Below are positions 54,346 through 61,346 of a stretch of 64,000 nucleotides of DNA, in pieces. A program made the position numbers and the translations under genes. Source of the DNA: Flavobacteriales bacterium (GTDB taxonomy: Bacteria > Bacteroidota > Bacteroidia > Flavobacteriales_F > PHOS-HE28); the NCBI GenBank assembly GCA_016715895.1, contig JADJXH010000004.1, positions 1,674,001 through 1,738,000 of the forward strand, read 5' to 3'. Each line of letters begins with the position of its first letter. The first letter of the stretch is position 1. The notes beneath the pieces are model-generated. The model was not told the DNA's origin. It saw nothing but the letters and a program-made list of their open reading frames with translations, and searched no databases.

Positions 54346-54918
54346 CTACTTCCTGCGCTTCGGGACCTTGAAGCCGACCGGTGCCCGCGGCTTGGTCTTC
54401 GCCACTTCGGCCAATAGCACGCGCTCGGTCTCGCGCTTCTCCATCTGCTTCAGGTAGCGGAAGACCACCTGGAACTTCCGGTCGTGTTCGCCGGTCTTCG
54501 TGCGGATGCGTTCAAGCACGAGCAGGAGGTCCTTATGGGTGAACAGCATCTCCCGCATCCTGGTGAAGACCCGGATGATCTGGATGTTCACGGCGACGGC
54601 GGTCTTGCTATTGAGCACGCTACTGAGCATGAGGACGCCATGCTCTGTGAACACCAAGGGCCGCTTGCGGAGGCCCATGACCTCCCGATCGGATGTCGCA
54701 AACTGCGACTTCCGATCAGCGAGCTCCTCGCTGGTCATCTCGAACATGAAGTCCTTGGGGAAGCGATCGATGTTCCGACGGACCTGTTCGTTGAGACGTC
54801 GCGTCTCCACACCATAGAGTTCGGCCAAGTCGCGATCGAGCATGACCTTGTGACCGCGGATCACATGGATCCGCCGCATCACCACTTCATCCGGGATGGT
54901 CACGCTCTGCTTGCGCAT
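54346..54918 (-). CDS. ORF6N domain protein
   Basis: A 190-aa protein. The ATG at 54918 was chosen because MRKQSVTIPDEVVMRRIHVI is the family start. The ORF6N domain is visible as GHKVMLDRDLAELYGVETRR, then QVRRNIDRFPKDFMF and LRKRPLVFTEHGVLMLSSVL. A helical C-terminus with a basic end (FKVPKRRK) follows. The domain is typical of phage- and mobile-element-encoded DNA-binding proteins. It is the first cargo in the HNH-tail array, in opposite orientation to the tails. Confidence 0.88.
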   Translation of the reverse strand: MRKQSVTIPDEVVMRRIHVIRGHKVMLDRDLAELYGVETRRLNEQVRRNIDRFPKDFMFEMTSEELADRKSQFATSDREVMGLRKRPLVFTEHGVLMLSSVLNSKTAVAVNIQIIRVFTRMREMLFTHKDLLLVLERIRTKTGEHDRKFQVVFRYLKQMEKRETERVLLAEVAKTKPRAPVGFKVPKRRK

Positions 54919-54966
54919 CGTGGTCGAAACCTGGCAGCCGGAATTAGATTGCGACTTCCATTGGAT

Positions 54967-55284
54967 CATCTTCGATACCAAGCTACGCCGTGCCTGCCAC
55001 GGCCTCCGAGCTGGTGTGCGCTCCTTCGCTCTGCCAACGCCAAGGCTACGGCAGATGGGTCCGCGACCACTTCGCCGAGGCGACCGTGGCCCAGAGCTTT
55101 CAAGCCTACGAGCCCGCCTTCGCTAATGCTGCGGCGGACAAAGGGCAAGCCACTGGCCGTTCCGGCGGACCCCGGTTCGCGGACCGGGGCAGGTTCCGCC
55201 GGCCCGAAGGCCGAATATCCGCCTACGCTGTGCTTCGGCGGACAAAGCCTGGAATGGCATCGGCGGGAGGTGTTCGGGAAGTAG
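54967..55284 (+). repeat. HNH 3'-tail copy T1, expanded by small hairpin inserts
   Basis: Blocks of the HNH gene from TTCGATACC(A/G)AGCTACG to TTCGGGAAGTAG are all present in order (CTGGTGTGCGCTCCTTCGCT, GACCACTTCGCCGAGGCGAC, CTGGAATGGCATCGGCGGGA). About five extra segments of 22-30 nt separate them, several of them hairpins (CCGCC...GGCGG at about 55121 and 55220; CCCCGG...CCGGGG at about 55172). It ends 11 nt before the stop of the convergent protease gene. Confidence 0.8.
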
Positions 55285-55295
55285 CGAACTGCCGG

Positions 55296-55676
55296 TCACA
55301 TCGCGATGCTCGACGCGATGTTGGGGCTGTCGGGGTTGATGTCCACCGTGCGCGTCTTCGGGATCACGATCAGGTCCATGTCCTCCATCGGAATTGCACC
55401 AAGCAAGACGCGATCGCCCAACACCAGCGCACCGGCGAATCCGGTGCGATTCTTGAACTTGATCTCGATGGGACCGACATAGGGCACCAGTCGCTTGGAG
55501 CCATCCGCCAAGGTGACCTCCTTTTCCCCGATGGCCTCCAACTTCAGTTGAATGCGCACGTGTTCCGGGATGCAGAGGTGGACCGCGCCAGTATCCACCA
55601 AGGCGTCCACTTCCACGCCGGATAGTTCACTGATGCGTGGGTTCTTCAGCAGAAGATGTCCATTCACGAGTCCCAT
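55296..55676 (-). CDS. Clan AA (retropepsin-like) aspartic protease
   Basis: A 126-aa protein. The start is at MGLVNGHLLLKNPRISELSG, just after a short in-frame extension. The catalytic motif is DALVDTGAVHLCIPE (DTG, with Ser/Thr of retropepsins replaced by Gly-Ala). The second half has VPYVGPIEIKFKNRTG and LLGAIPMEDMDLIVIP, the hydrophobic-Gly psi-loop of the family. It would act as a homodimer. The target is unknown; small bacterial versions often occur beside toxin-antitoxin-like genes. It is the second cargo of the HNH-tail array. Confidence 0.82.
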   Translation of the reverse strand: MGLVNGHLLLKNPRISELSGVEVDALVDTGAVHLCIPEHVRIQLKLEAIGEKEVTLADGSKRLVPYVGPIEIKFKNRTGFAGALVLGDRVLLGAIPMEDMDLIVIPKTRTVDINPDSPNIASSIAM

Positions 55677-55702
55677 GCTGCCAAGATACGGCAACCTCCA
55701 GG

Positions 55703-55880
55703 CCTTCCTCAGGGATCTCCACTTCGCCGAGGCGACCGTGGCCCAGAGCTTTCAAGCCTTTGAGCCCGCTTTCGCTGAAGCTACCGAGGACAAAGGGCAA
55801 GCCACTGGCCATTCCAGCGGAGGCCGCCGGCCCAAAGGCTGAGTACGTGGAGTGGCACCGGATCACCGTCTTCGGGAAGC
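55703..55880 (+). repeat. HNH 3'-tail copy T2
   Basis: CACTTCGCCGAGGCGACCGT, CAGAGCTTTCAAGCC, GGGCAAGCCACTGGCCATTC, GGCCCAAAGGCTGAGTACGT and GTCTTCGGGAAG follow the HNH gene end in order. A segment CGCTTTCGCTGAAGCTACCG, related to the hairpin inserts of T1, is present in the middle. The stop codon is lost (AAGCCACGAG in place of AAGTAG). Confidence 0.8.
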
Positions 55881-55902
55881 CACGAGCCCGAGTCTCCCCC
55901 GA

Positions 55903-56053
55903 CTACAGCGCCGTGGCCAGGATGCCGCAGCCGGGAATGTTCCCGTTCGGATCGTCCGCGGCCATGTCGGCGGGCACGCCGGCCTTCACCTTGGCCACGG
56001 TGGGCTCGTTCACCCCATCTCCACCGTTGATTATCTTCAGCACGCCAAACCCC
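55903..56053 (-). pseudogene. Possible coding remnant (third cargo)
   Basis: On the minus strand a frame reads VGFGVLKIINGGDGVNEPTV and ends NGNIPGCGILATAL plus stop. Its codon choice (GTG, AAG, GCC, GGC, GAC) is that of a real gene here. It begins only at a GTG 5 bp from the start of the T9SS gene and is about 50 codons long, so it is either a truncated gene or a very small one. Its stop is 22 nt past tail T2, in the same convergent arrangement as the other cargo. Family not recognised. Confidence 0.35.
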
Positions 56054-56058
56054 ACCCC

Positions 56059-56874
56059 ATGGCCCGGAACCGATACCCCTTTGGATCGTTGACCCTGATC
56101 GCTCTGGCCTTCACCTGTTCCCCGACGCAGGCGCAGTTCAGCGATTCGTTCGACGGTGCCGGCAATGAGACCTATCCCGGCGTGAACGGATTCGGCAGCT
56201 TCAACTGGGTGAACGCGCTCAATTTCGGCTTCGCGACCCAGCAGGGCCAGAGCGCCTTCCTCTCGAATTACACGGGACTTCCCATTGCCCACATCGGCAT
56301 GATCAAGCCGTTCACGACCATCATGCAGAACACCACCTATCGGGTATCCTTCTCCTGTTCTCGGTATTCGAGCACGTCGACCCTGGGCATCGCCGATTAC
56401 GATACGCTTTACATCGGGTCGCGCCATGGCACCATGGTGTGGGATACGGTGCCCACGCCGGTGAACGACTACGAATGGGTGCGCTGGTCGGGTCTCTACA
56501 CGCCGGCACCGCAGGACATCGGCCAGCCCTTCAGCTTCGGCTTCTCCATCACGTTGAACAGCGGCATCTCGTTCGCGCTCGACGGACCGATGACGATCAC
56601 CGATGTGGCCACGGGCATCGCCCAGGAGCTCATTGCGCTGGACGAACTGGTGATCACGCCCGATCCCGGTGGCGCGGGCATGCAGGTGCGCGCGGAACGC
56701 CCAATGGCCGATGTGGAGGTCTTCGATGCCCGCGGCGCGCGCGTGGTGGCAGCGCCGGCCCTCAGCGGCACGAGCTGGCACTTCGGCACCGCGGGGCTGC
56801 CTTCATCGCTGTACATCGTGCGCGTGCGGATGACGGACGGGACCTTATGGACCGGCAAGGTGATGCTGCATTGA
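56059..56874 (+). CDS. T9SS type A sorting domain protein in the accessory array
   Basis: A 271-aa protein with the signal peptide MARNRYPFGSLTLIALAFTC (cleavage after TQAQ). A beta-rich domain follows that looks like a lectin/carbohydrate-binding jelly roll (FSDSFDGAGNETYPGVNGFG, NDYEWVRWSGLYTPA, YDTLYIGSRHG). A type A sorting domain closes the protein (QVRAERPMADVEVFDARGAR to GKVMLH). The start was chosen at the signal peptide; the ORF upstream of it is the T2 repeat. It is the only non-addiction-like intact cargo between HNH tails and so may be the native neighbour. Confidence 0.72.
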   Translation: MARNRYPFGSLTLIALAFTCSPTQAQFSDSFDGAGNETYPGVNGFGSFNWVNALNFGFATQQGQSAFLSNYTGLPIAHIGMIKPFTTIMQNTTYRVSFSCSRYSSTSTLGIADYDTLYIGSRHGTMVWDTVPTPVNDYEWVRWSGLYTPAPQDIGQPFSFGFSITLNSGISFALDGPMTITDVATGIAQELIALDELVITPDPGGAGMQVRAERPMADVEVFDARGARVVAAPALSGTSWHFGTAGLPSSLYIVRVRMTDGTLWTGKVMLH

Positions 56875-56970
56875 CGGGGTCACTGGAACGACCGTTCGAC
56901 CTCCTCCCCCGACCGTGGATCGGTAGCGATCCGGGCCCCGGCGACCAGCAAGGGCGTGGTGAGCGGATGC

Positions 56971-57105
56971 TCCATTTCGCTGATGCGACCGTGGCCCAGT
57001 GCTTCCAATGCCTACGAAGACAAGCCATTGACCATTCCGGCGGAGGCCGCCGGACCCAAGGCCGAGTACCTGGAGTGGCACCGGCGGGAGGTGTTCGGGA
57101 GGTAA
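56971..57105 (+). repeat. HNH 3'-tail copy T3
   Basis: Starts GAGCGGATGCTCCATTTCGC, then GATGCGACCGTGGCCCAGTG, ACAAGCCATTGACCATTCCG, GCCGAGTACCTGGAGTGGCA, and ends GAGGTGTTCGGGAGGTAA. The central part is shorter than in the parent. It stops 9 nt before the end of the convergent higA gene. Its left end matches that of T5. Confidence 0.8.
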
Positions 57106-57114
57106 CGGTCCGGG

Positions 57115-57492
57115 TCAGGCCACCTTCACGGTGTACTCCCGGATGAGCGTTTCGGCGGGGATGCGCAGGTGCTTGTGCAGGGTGCGGATCATGTTGAGGC
57201 TGAGCTTGCGCTTGCCGCTGAGGATCTCGCTGCGCCGTTGCCGTGAACCGAGCCATTTGTCGAGGTCCTTTTCACTCAGCCCCAGTTGGTCCAAACGGAA
57301 CTTGATGGCCTCGATGGGGTCGGGCGGGGGGACGGGGTAATGGATGTCCTCGTACTCCTCCACCACCATGGCGAGCAGCTCCAGTTCATCGAACGCGGCG
57401 CTGCCTTCCTTGGGGTCAAGGTCGAAGAGCTCCTGGATGCGCAACAGCGCCGCCTTGTGCTCCTTTCGGGTGCGGATGGGCTTAACCTTCAT
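57115..57492 (-). CDS. higA: HigA-type antitoxin
   Basis: A 125-aa protein starting MKVKPIRTRKEHKAALLRIQ, a typical start for HigA partners of HigB. The C-terminal half holds a helix-turn-helix (LSEKDLDKWLGSRQRRSEIL, then SLNMIRTLHKHLRIPAETLI). It should bind HigB and autoregulate the operon. The gene overlaps higB upstream by 11 bp, the toxin-first order normal for higBA. Confidence 0.88.
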   Translation of the reverse strand: MKVKPIRTRKEHKAALLRIQELFDLDPKEGSAAFDELELLAMVVEEYEDIHYPVPPPDPIEAIKFRLDQLGLSEKDLDKWLGSRQRRSEILSGKRKLSLNMIRTLHKHLRIPAETLIREYTVKVA

Positions 57493-57802
57493 AGCGCAGG
57501 GTTGTAACGTCCACCTTTTCGTACTCGGCATGGGTCATGACCCGGATGATGTAGACGATGCCGTTCCTGGCCGAGGGCTTCTTGTACCGCACACGCGCCA
57601 CCAGGCGGAACGCATTGCCCTTGATGTTGAAGACCAGCCGGTCCCCACCCACGAACGACACGGATGGGAAGCTGCGCTTGATGTCCTCCGGCGTGGCCCA
57701 TGTTTCCTTCTTCACCAGCTCGTACCAGGCCCGCAGCGGCTGCAAGGCCTGCACATGGCGCTTGCCATACCGCTCGAGGGTCTCTTTGGCGATGATCCGC
57801 AT
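57482..57802 (-). CDS. higB: HigB-type mRNA interferase toxin
   Basis: A 106-aa toxin: MRIIAKETLERYGKRHVQAL, PSVSFVGGDRLVFNIKGNAF, RLVARVRYKKPSARNGIVYI and MTHAEYEKVD fit the HigB family (RelE superfamily; ribosome-dependent mRNA cleavage). It precedes higA. Two candidate -7 boxes, TATCTTCG at 57804-57811 and TACATTCG at 57815-57822 on the minus strand, lie just upstream. Confidence 0.92.
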   Translation of the reverse strand: MRIIAKETLERYGKRHVQALQPLRAWYELVKKETWATPEDIKRSFPSVSFVGGDRLVFNIKGNAFRLVARVRYKKPSARNGIVYIIRVMTHAEYEKVDVTTLRYEG

Positions 57803-57849
57803 GCGAAGATAAGGCGAATGTAACCAAAATGGTTACACTGGTCCTTTGG

Positions 57850-57918
57850 CGGCAGGCGGCCGTCGGCCCGATGGCTGAATACCTCGAGTGGTACCGGCGG
57901 GAGGTGTTCGGGAAGTAG
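57850..57918 (+). repeat. HNH 3'-tail copy T4
   Basis: Only the last 69 bp of the HNH gene remain: CGGCCGTCGGCCCGATGGCT, then GAATACCTCGAGTGGTACCG and GAGGTGTTCGGGAAGTAG. In frame this would read AAVGPMAEYLEWYRREVFGK. It ends 20 nt before the -7 box of the antitoxin gene at 57951. Confidence 0.8.
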
Positions 57919-57950
57919 CTGTCACCCACCCGGCCCTTTATCTTTGGGAC

Positions 57951-58178
57951 ATGGCCACGCTTCCGCTCCGCACTGAACTTGCCGAACTCATCGCCAAGGA
58001 GAAGAACACCTCCTTGCTGCAAGTGCTACGGGACATCCTGAGCGGTGGATCGAAGAACGCGTTACTGAAGGCCAAGCTCACCTCCCGCGCGCTGAAGGCC
58101 GAGGACGACCGCTTGAACGGGCGCGTGGTGAGCACGGATCAGCTCCGCACCCGGCTCGCCGCCCGCAAGAAGAAGTGA
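57951..58178 (+). CDS. Antitoxin of a RelE/ParE-type pair
   Basis: A 75-aa helical protein (MATLPLRTELAELIAKEKNT, then LKAEDDRLNGRVVSTDQLRT, basic end AARKKK). The start is fixed by the leaderless promoter: TATCTTTG (57939-57946), 4 nt, ATG. The stop overlaps the GTG of the toxin gene (GTGA). It likely wraps the toxin and represses its own promoter. Confidence 0.8.
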   Translation: MATLPLRTELAELIAKEKNTSLLQVLRDILSGGSKNALLKAKLTSRALKAEDDRLNGRVVSTDQLRTRLAARKKK

Positions 58179-58474
58179 AGGTCGAGGTATCCGAATACGC
58201 GGCCGGGCAACTGGAGTCCATCTGGGACCATCACGCCCTGGAGGTCAACGTGCGCGTGGCGGACCGGATAACGAAGAAGATCGTGGACGACATCGAATGG
58301 CTCGGCAGCCATCCGCACGGTGGGCAGTACGAGCCTTTGCTGGAGCACCTCAACATGGGACATCGCCGTTGGGTCTGCGGCCATTACAAGATCCTCTACC
58401 GCATCGTTGAAGAGACCGTCTTCATCTCGGACATCTTCGATGCACGACAGGATCCCGATAAGATGGCGTGGTGA
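58175..58474 (+). CDS. RelE/ParE-family toxin
   Basis: A 99-aa protein with a GTG start overlapping the antitoxin stop. The sequence KVEVSEYAAGQLESIWDHHA, then DDIEWLGSHPHGGQYEPLLE, HLNMGHRRWVCGHYKILYRI and ETVFISDIFDARQDP follow the ParE/RelE fold (Arg-containing strand, FDxRQxP end). Target (ribosome-bound mRNA or gyrase) cannot be decided from sequence alone; the FDARQDP end resembles ParE. Confidence 0.88.
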   Translation: MKVEVSEYAAGQLESIWDHHALEVNVRVADRITKKIVDDIEWLGSHPHGGQYEPLLEHLNMGHRRWVCGHYKILYRIVEETVFISDIFDARQDPDKMAW

Positions 58475-58533
58475 GCGGATGCCCTACTTCGCCGAAGATG
58501 CAGCGAAGGCGAAGGGAGGTGTTCGGGAAGTAG
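58475..58533 (+). repeat. HNH 3'-tail copy T5 (shortest, with internal deletion)
   Basis: Starts GAGCGGATGCCCTACTTCGC like T3 and ends GGGAGGTGTTCGGGAAGTAG. The part in between is only GATGCAGCGAAGGCGAA-like sequence, so most of the tail has been lost. It directly abuts the stop codon of the toxin gene upstream and lies 9 nt from the stop of the convergent small gene downstream. Confidence 0.75.
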
Positions 58534-58542
58534 CCGAGGCGC

Positions 58543-58719
58543 TCAGGCCTTGGCCTTGCGGATCGTCACCGTTCGCCGTGTGGAACGGACCCGTTCGCGC
58601 GGCGCTTTAGCCTTGTTGGCCTTGAGGAAGGCACGCAGGCTCTCCGCTTCCTTGGTGGTAAGCTCGCGGGGCACCACTTCAAGGTCCACGTTCAGGGGCT
58701 CTTTGATCGGGGCGTTCAT
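58543..58719 (-). CDS. 58-aa third gene of a RelE-type locus
   Basis: A short ORF MNAPIKEPLNVDLEVVPREL to RRTVTIRKAKA, basic at the C-terminus and helical in the middle (TKEAESLRAFLKANKAKA). It starts 8 nt after the stop of the RelE-type toxin gene. No family was recognised. It may be an extra antitoxin, a regulator, or an unrelated small protein carried with the pair. Confidence 0.5.
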   Translation of the reverse strand: MNAPIKEPLNVDLEVVPRELTTKEAESLRAFLKANKAKAPRERVRSTRRTVTIRKAKA

Positions 58720-58727
58720 CGGCCGGA

Positions 58728-58988
58728 TCAGCGGTAGATGTCCTTTCGGTGCCCCACTTCACGCACTTCCACGATGCGGATGCCATCGTCGATGACATCG
58801 AGGATCCGGTAGGCGCCGACGCGGATCCGCCACGCGTCGGCATAAGCACCCTTCAACTTCTTGCAGCCCGCCGGCCGTGGATCGTGACCCAGGGCTTTGA
58901 TGGCTTTGAAGATGCGCGGCACCACAGCGGCATGGAGGCTGTCGATGTCGCGCTCGGCATCGCGCGCGATGCGCACCTGGTAGCTCAC
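58728..58988 (-). CDS. RelE-type toxin
   Basis: An 86-aa toxin: MSYQVRIARDAERDIDSLHA, IFKAIKALGHDPRPAGCKKL, AWRIRVGAYRILDVIDDGIR and VEVREVGHRKDIYR are the classic RelE pattern, with the RVGxYR catalytic-strand motif and the C-terminal HRKDIYR. It cleaves mRNA on the ribosome. Its ATG overlaps the antitoxin stop (ATGA). Confidence 0.93.
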   Translation of the reverse strand: MSYQVRIARDAERDIDSLHAAVVPRIFKAIKALGHDPRPAGCKKLKGAYADAWRIRVGAYRILDVIDDGIRIVEVREVGHRKDIYR

Positions 58989-59179
58989 AGCTTGCCCTTC
59001 TTGCGCAATTTCTTCTCCAGCTGGTCCAGCGAGATGGTCGGTTGGCCGGCGCGTTGCTCGGCGATGAGCCCGTCCATCATGTCCTCGATCTGCTCGCGGC
59101 GCTTGTCCAACTCGGCAATATCGATCTGGAGGTAGCGCTTCTTGTTCGCGCGGTCCTCGAGGATGGTAACGCCTTTCAT
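58985..59179 (-). CDS. Antitoxin partner of the RelE-type toxin
   Basis: A 64-aa protein starting MKGVTILEDRANKKRYLQID, helical and charged (DKRREQIEDMMDGLIAEQRA), ending LEKKLRKKGKL. The ATG at 59179 was chosen because TATCTTTG (59197-59204, minus strand) lies 17 nt upstream and the longer ORF has no such support. It overlaps the toxin gene by 4 bp. The KRYLQIDIAEL region resembles short antitoxins found before RelE in Bacteroidetes. Confidence 0.8.
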   Translation of the reverse strand: MKGVTILEDRANKKRYLQIDIAELDKRREQIEDMMDGLIAEQRAGQPTISLDQLEKKLRKKGKL

Positions 59180-59231
59180 GGTGATGGTTGTCCTTCCAAA
59201 GATAACGCGCACAGCAGGCCCGCCGTGGGGT

Positions 59232-60179
59232 TCAGTACCCGAACCGCTCCCGATGGCGGGCAAGCTTCTCCGGCGCCGGGCGGTAGCGCACATCCCCTGG
59301 CAGCAGCAGCGGCTTCCCTGCGAAAGGCCGGATGGCGTAGATGCTTTCCGTCTCTTGCAGGTCACGGGCCACCAGCACGGTGTGGTCCACCGCGATACTG
59401 ATCAAGCCCCGATCGAAGGCACGATGCATGTTCGGGCACAGGGCGATGCCGTTGCTGATGGTGTCATCGAACGAATCGGCCCAAGGCACGATGTGGCAGG
59501 CGTCGATGAGGCTGGGGCCGCGCGTGCTGCGCACCTGCAACCCGGTGATGGCGCATCGATAGCCATAGAGCTCCGGCACTTTGCGCTTGAAGGCGGCGCT
59601 ACGCAGCACCACCTCCTCTTCTTCCTCCTCCTGCGTGCCTTGCTGTTGCACCCCGACGATCGTCGGCGAGTTCGTGGCGATGCGCTGCTCCAGGTCGCGG
59701 AGGTGATCGGGCAGCTCGGCGGGTAACTCCAAGTCGGGGAAGTAGGCGGCCATGAGCAGCTGGCGATCGATGGCCCGACTTTCCGCATCCAGCCAGCGCT
59801 GGTACACATCGGCCCGGAGCTTTGCATGGGCCTCGAACGCGATAAGCGAGCCGAGGCTGTTGATCGAGTTGGAGCGGCTGATGGACCGCTCGAAGCCAGG
59901 CAGGGTGTGCAACTTCCAGAGCCCGGAGCGCTCGTTCTTGAGGTGGTAGAACGGAAGGAAGAAGCGCCGCTGGAAGTGGCCCTGCGGCACCAGCGCGGCC
60001 CAGTAGCCGTGGAACAGGTTGACCAACTCGGCGCTCGGCGCGATGCGGTTCTCGACGATCAGCCCATCGTCGAACGCTTTGAGCACAGTAAGCAACAGGA
60101 TGGGCTTGTGGGGTGCCTTGCCGTGCATGCGCGATGAACCGAGGTTCAGGCGCAGGTGATCCGGCAGGGCCATGGGCAT
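59232..60179 (-). CDS. HNH endonuclease, restriction-type
   Basis: A 315-aa protein. The N-terminal domain (LNLGSSRMHGKAPHKPILLL, then LFHGYWAALVP) is the region seen in putative HNH restriction endonucleases. The C-terminal HNH domain has Cys in GYRCAITGLQV, His in DACHIVPWADS, Asn in SNGIALCPNMHRAFDRGLIS. The end (GKPLLLPGDVRYRPAPEKLA, HRERFGY) is homologous in layout to the tail of the 53558 product, but the DNA is not a recent copy. Start: TACCTTTC (60184-60191), 4 nt, ATG. It may take part in defence against foreign DNA; it lacks a visible methylase partner. Confidence 0.88.
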   Translation of the reverse strand: MPMALPDHLRLNLGSSRMHGKAPHKPILLLTVLKAFDDGLIVENRIAPSAELVNLFHGYWAALVPQGHFQRRFFLPFYHLKNERSGLWKLHTLPGFERSISRSNSINSLGSLIAFEAHAKLRADVYQRWLDAESRAIDRQLLMAAYFPDLELPAELPDHLRDLEQRIATNSPTIVGVQQQGTQEEEEEEVVLRSAAFKRKVPELYGYRCAITGLQVRSTRGPSLIDACHIVPWADSFDDTISNGIALCPNMHRAFDRGLISIAVDHTVLVARDLQETESIYAIRPFAGKPLLLPGDVRYRPAPEKLARHRERFGY

Positions 60180-60295
60180 GGAGGAAAGGTAGGGAGCGGT
60201 GTGAACAGGTCACACCGGGCTGCATGGCGCTGTCCAGATGCTTCGGTGAATGCATACGCTACGGTCCCATCCCGGATCTCCGGCATTGCGCCAGC

Positions 60296-60480
60296 GCGTG
60301 AGCGGGCGCAGCGGCAGCCCGGCGCAGGAGCGGCGCTGCGGACGCGTGGAGCGAGGAGGCGACCATCCCGGTTCAAGCCCGGGAGAAGCCCCCGCAGCCC
60401 CGCGACCGCAAGCCGCGACAAGTCCGGATATAGCGAAGCACGCGACCCCTTGCTGCATTTGAGCAAGGGGGCACGCCCAA
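60296..60480 (+). repeat. Structured dispersed repeat R, copy 2
   Basis: The longest copy (185 bp), filling the 325-bp gap between the HNH and AraC-type genes. Left end GCGTGAGCGGGCGCAGCGGC; right end GGGGGCACGCCCAA. Hairpin CCCCTTGCT-GCATTTG-AGCAAGGGG (60446-60470) has the same loop as copy 1 on a different stem. The centre has a CCCGG-TTCAAGC-CCGGG hairpin not found in copy 1. No coding sequence was seen here. Confidence 0.7.
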
Positions 60481-60504
60481 ACAGGCATCCTTCAGACCAC
60501 TTCC

Positions 60505-61332
60505 TCACGCCACCGGTCGCTGAAAGCGTGGCAGAGGCTGCTGGAGGAAGGCCTGCGGGGTGGCGCCGGCGTAGTGCTTGAAGTCGCGGATGAGGTGCGC
60601 CTGATCGCTGTAGCCGAGCAGGGTGGCCAGGCCGATCCAGTCCACCCGGCGGGCGGCGCGCGACCGGTCGTAGGCCTCGCGGAAGCGCATGAGCTTGAAG
60701 TAGGCCTTGGGCGTGAGGCCGAGGCGGGCCTTGAAGAGGCGCTGCATCTGGCGGTCGCCCACGAAGAGCACATCGTTCACGGCGGCCTTGTCCCACGTGT
60801 GCCCCTGGGCGCGCATGCGCAGCAGGGCCTGCACGAAGCGGTCCTCCACGGCGGGCAGCTGCTCCAGCTGCGCGAAGAGCAGCTGTTCGAAGCGCTGCAC
60901 CGCCTCCTGCGGACCCGCGCTGCGGAGGATGTGCTCCACGGCCCGGCGCTCCCGTGCATCCAGAAGCGGCCAGGCATCGGCGTAGGAATCGCAAATGCCA
61001 TCGAGCGGAAGGCGGAAGAGGCGCAGCATGCCCTCGGGCTTGAGGCGCGCACCGAGCATGGAGCTGGCGCCGTTCATGGTCCACACCAGGGGCTGCAGGG
61101 CGATGCCGGTGAAGTAGACGCGCGGGAAGGTGGTCCAGCGCCCTTGCACGAGGCCGGCGCAGTAGGGGCCGCGCAGGTGCAGCATCAGTTCGCTCATGCC
61201 GAGCGGGATGCAGCATTGCTCGGGCGTGGTGTCGCGCTCGGTGCCGCCGGTGGTGAAGGTCCAGTAGCGGTCCACGAAGGGCGCGAGGGCCGGTGCGGGC
61301 GCGTGCTCCTGGTAGGAGATCTCCATGGCCAT
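60505..61332 (-). CDS. AraC-family transcriptional regulator
   Basis: A 275-aa protein with an N-terminal ligand or sensor domain (SYQEHAPAPALAPFVDRYWT, CCIPLGMSELMLHL) and a C-terminal AraC-type double helix-turn-helix (VNDVLFVGDRQMQRLFKARL, GLTPKAYFKLMRFREAYDRS, WIGLATLLGYSDQAHLIRDF, KHYAGATPQAFLQQ). It likely controls nearby genes such as the DUF1330/cytochrome unit upstream on the same strand. ATG at 61332 or 61326; the box TAACTTGC lies directly upstream. Confidence 0.9.
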   Translation of the reverse strand: MAMEISYQEHAPAPALAPFVDRYWTFTTGGTERDTTPEQCCIPLGMSELMLHLRGPYCAGLVQGRWTTFPRVYFTGIALQPLVWTMNGASSMLGARLKPEGMLRLFRLPLDGICDSYADAWPLLDARERRAVEHILRSAGPQEAVQRFEQLLFAQLEQLPAVEDRFVQALLRMRAQGHTWDKAAVNDVLFVGDRQMQRLFKARLGLTPKAYFKLMRFREAYDRSRAARRVDWIGLATLLGYSDQAHLIRDFKHYAGATPQAFLQQPLPRFQRPVA

Positions 61333-61346
61333 GGCAAGTTAGTGGG

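Noticed and set aside
60360..60395. A T-arm-like hairpin CCCGG-TTCAAGC-CCGGG suggesting a tRNA
   Set aside because: No acceptor, D or anticodon arm could be placed around it, and the corresponding part of the other repeat R copies lacks it. It is treated as a hairpin within the repeat.
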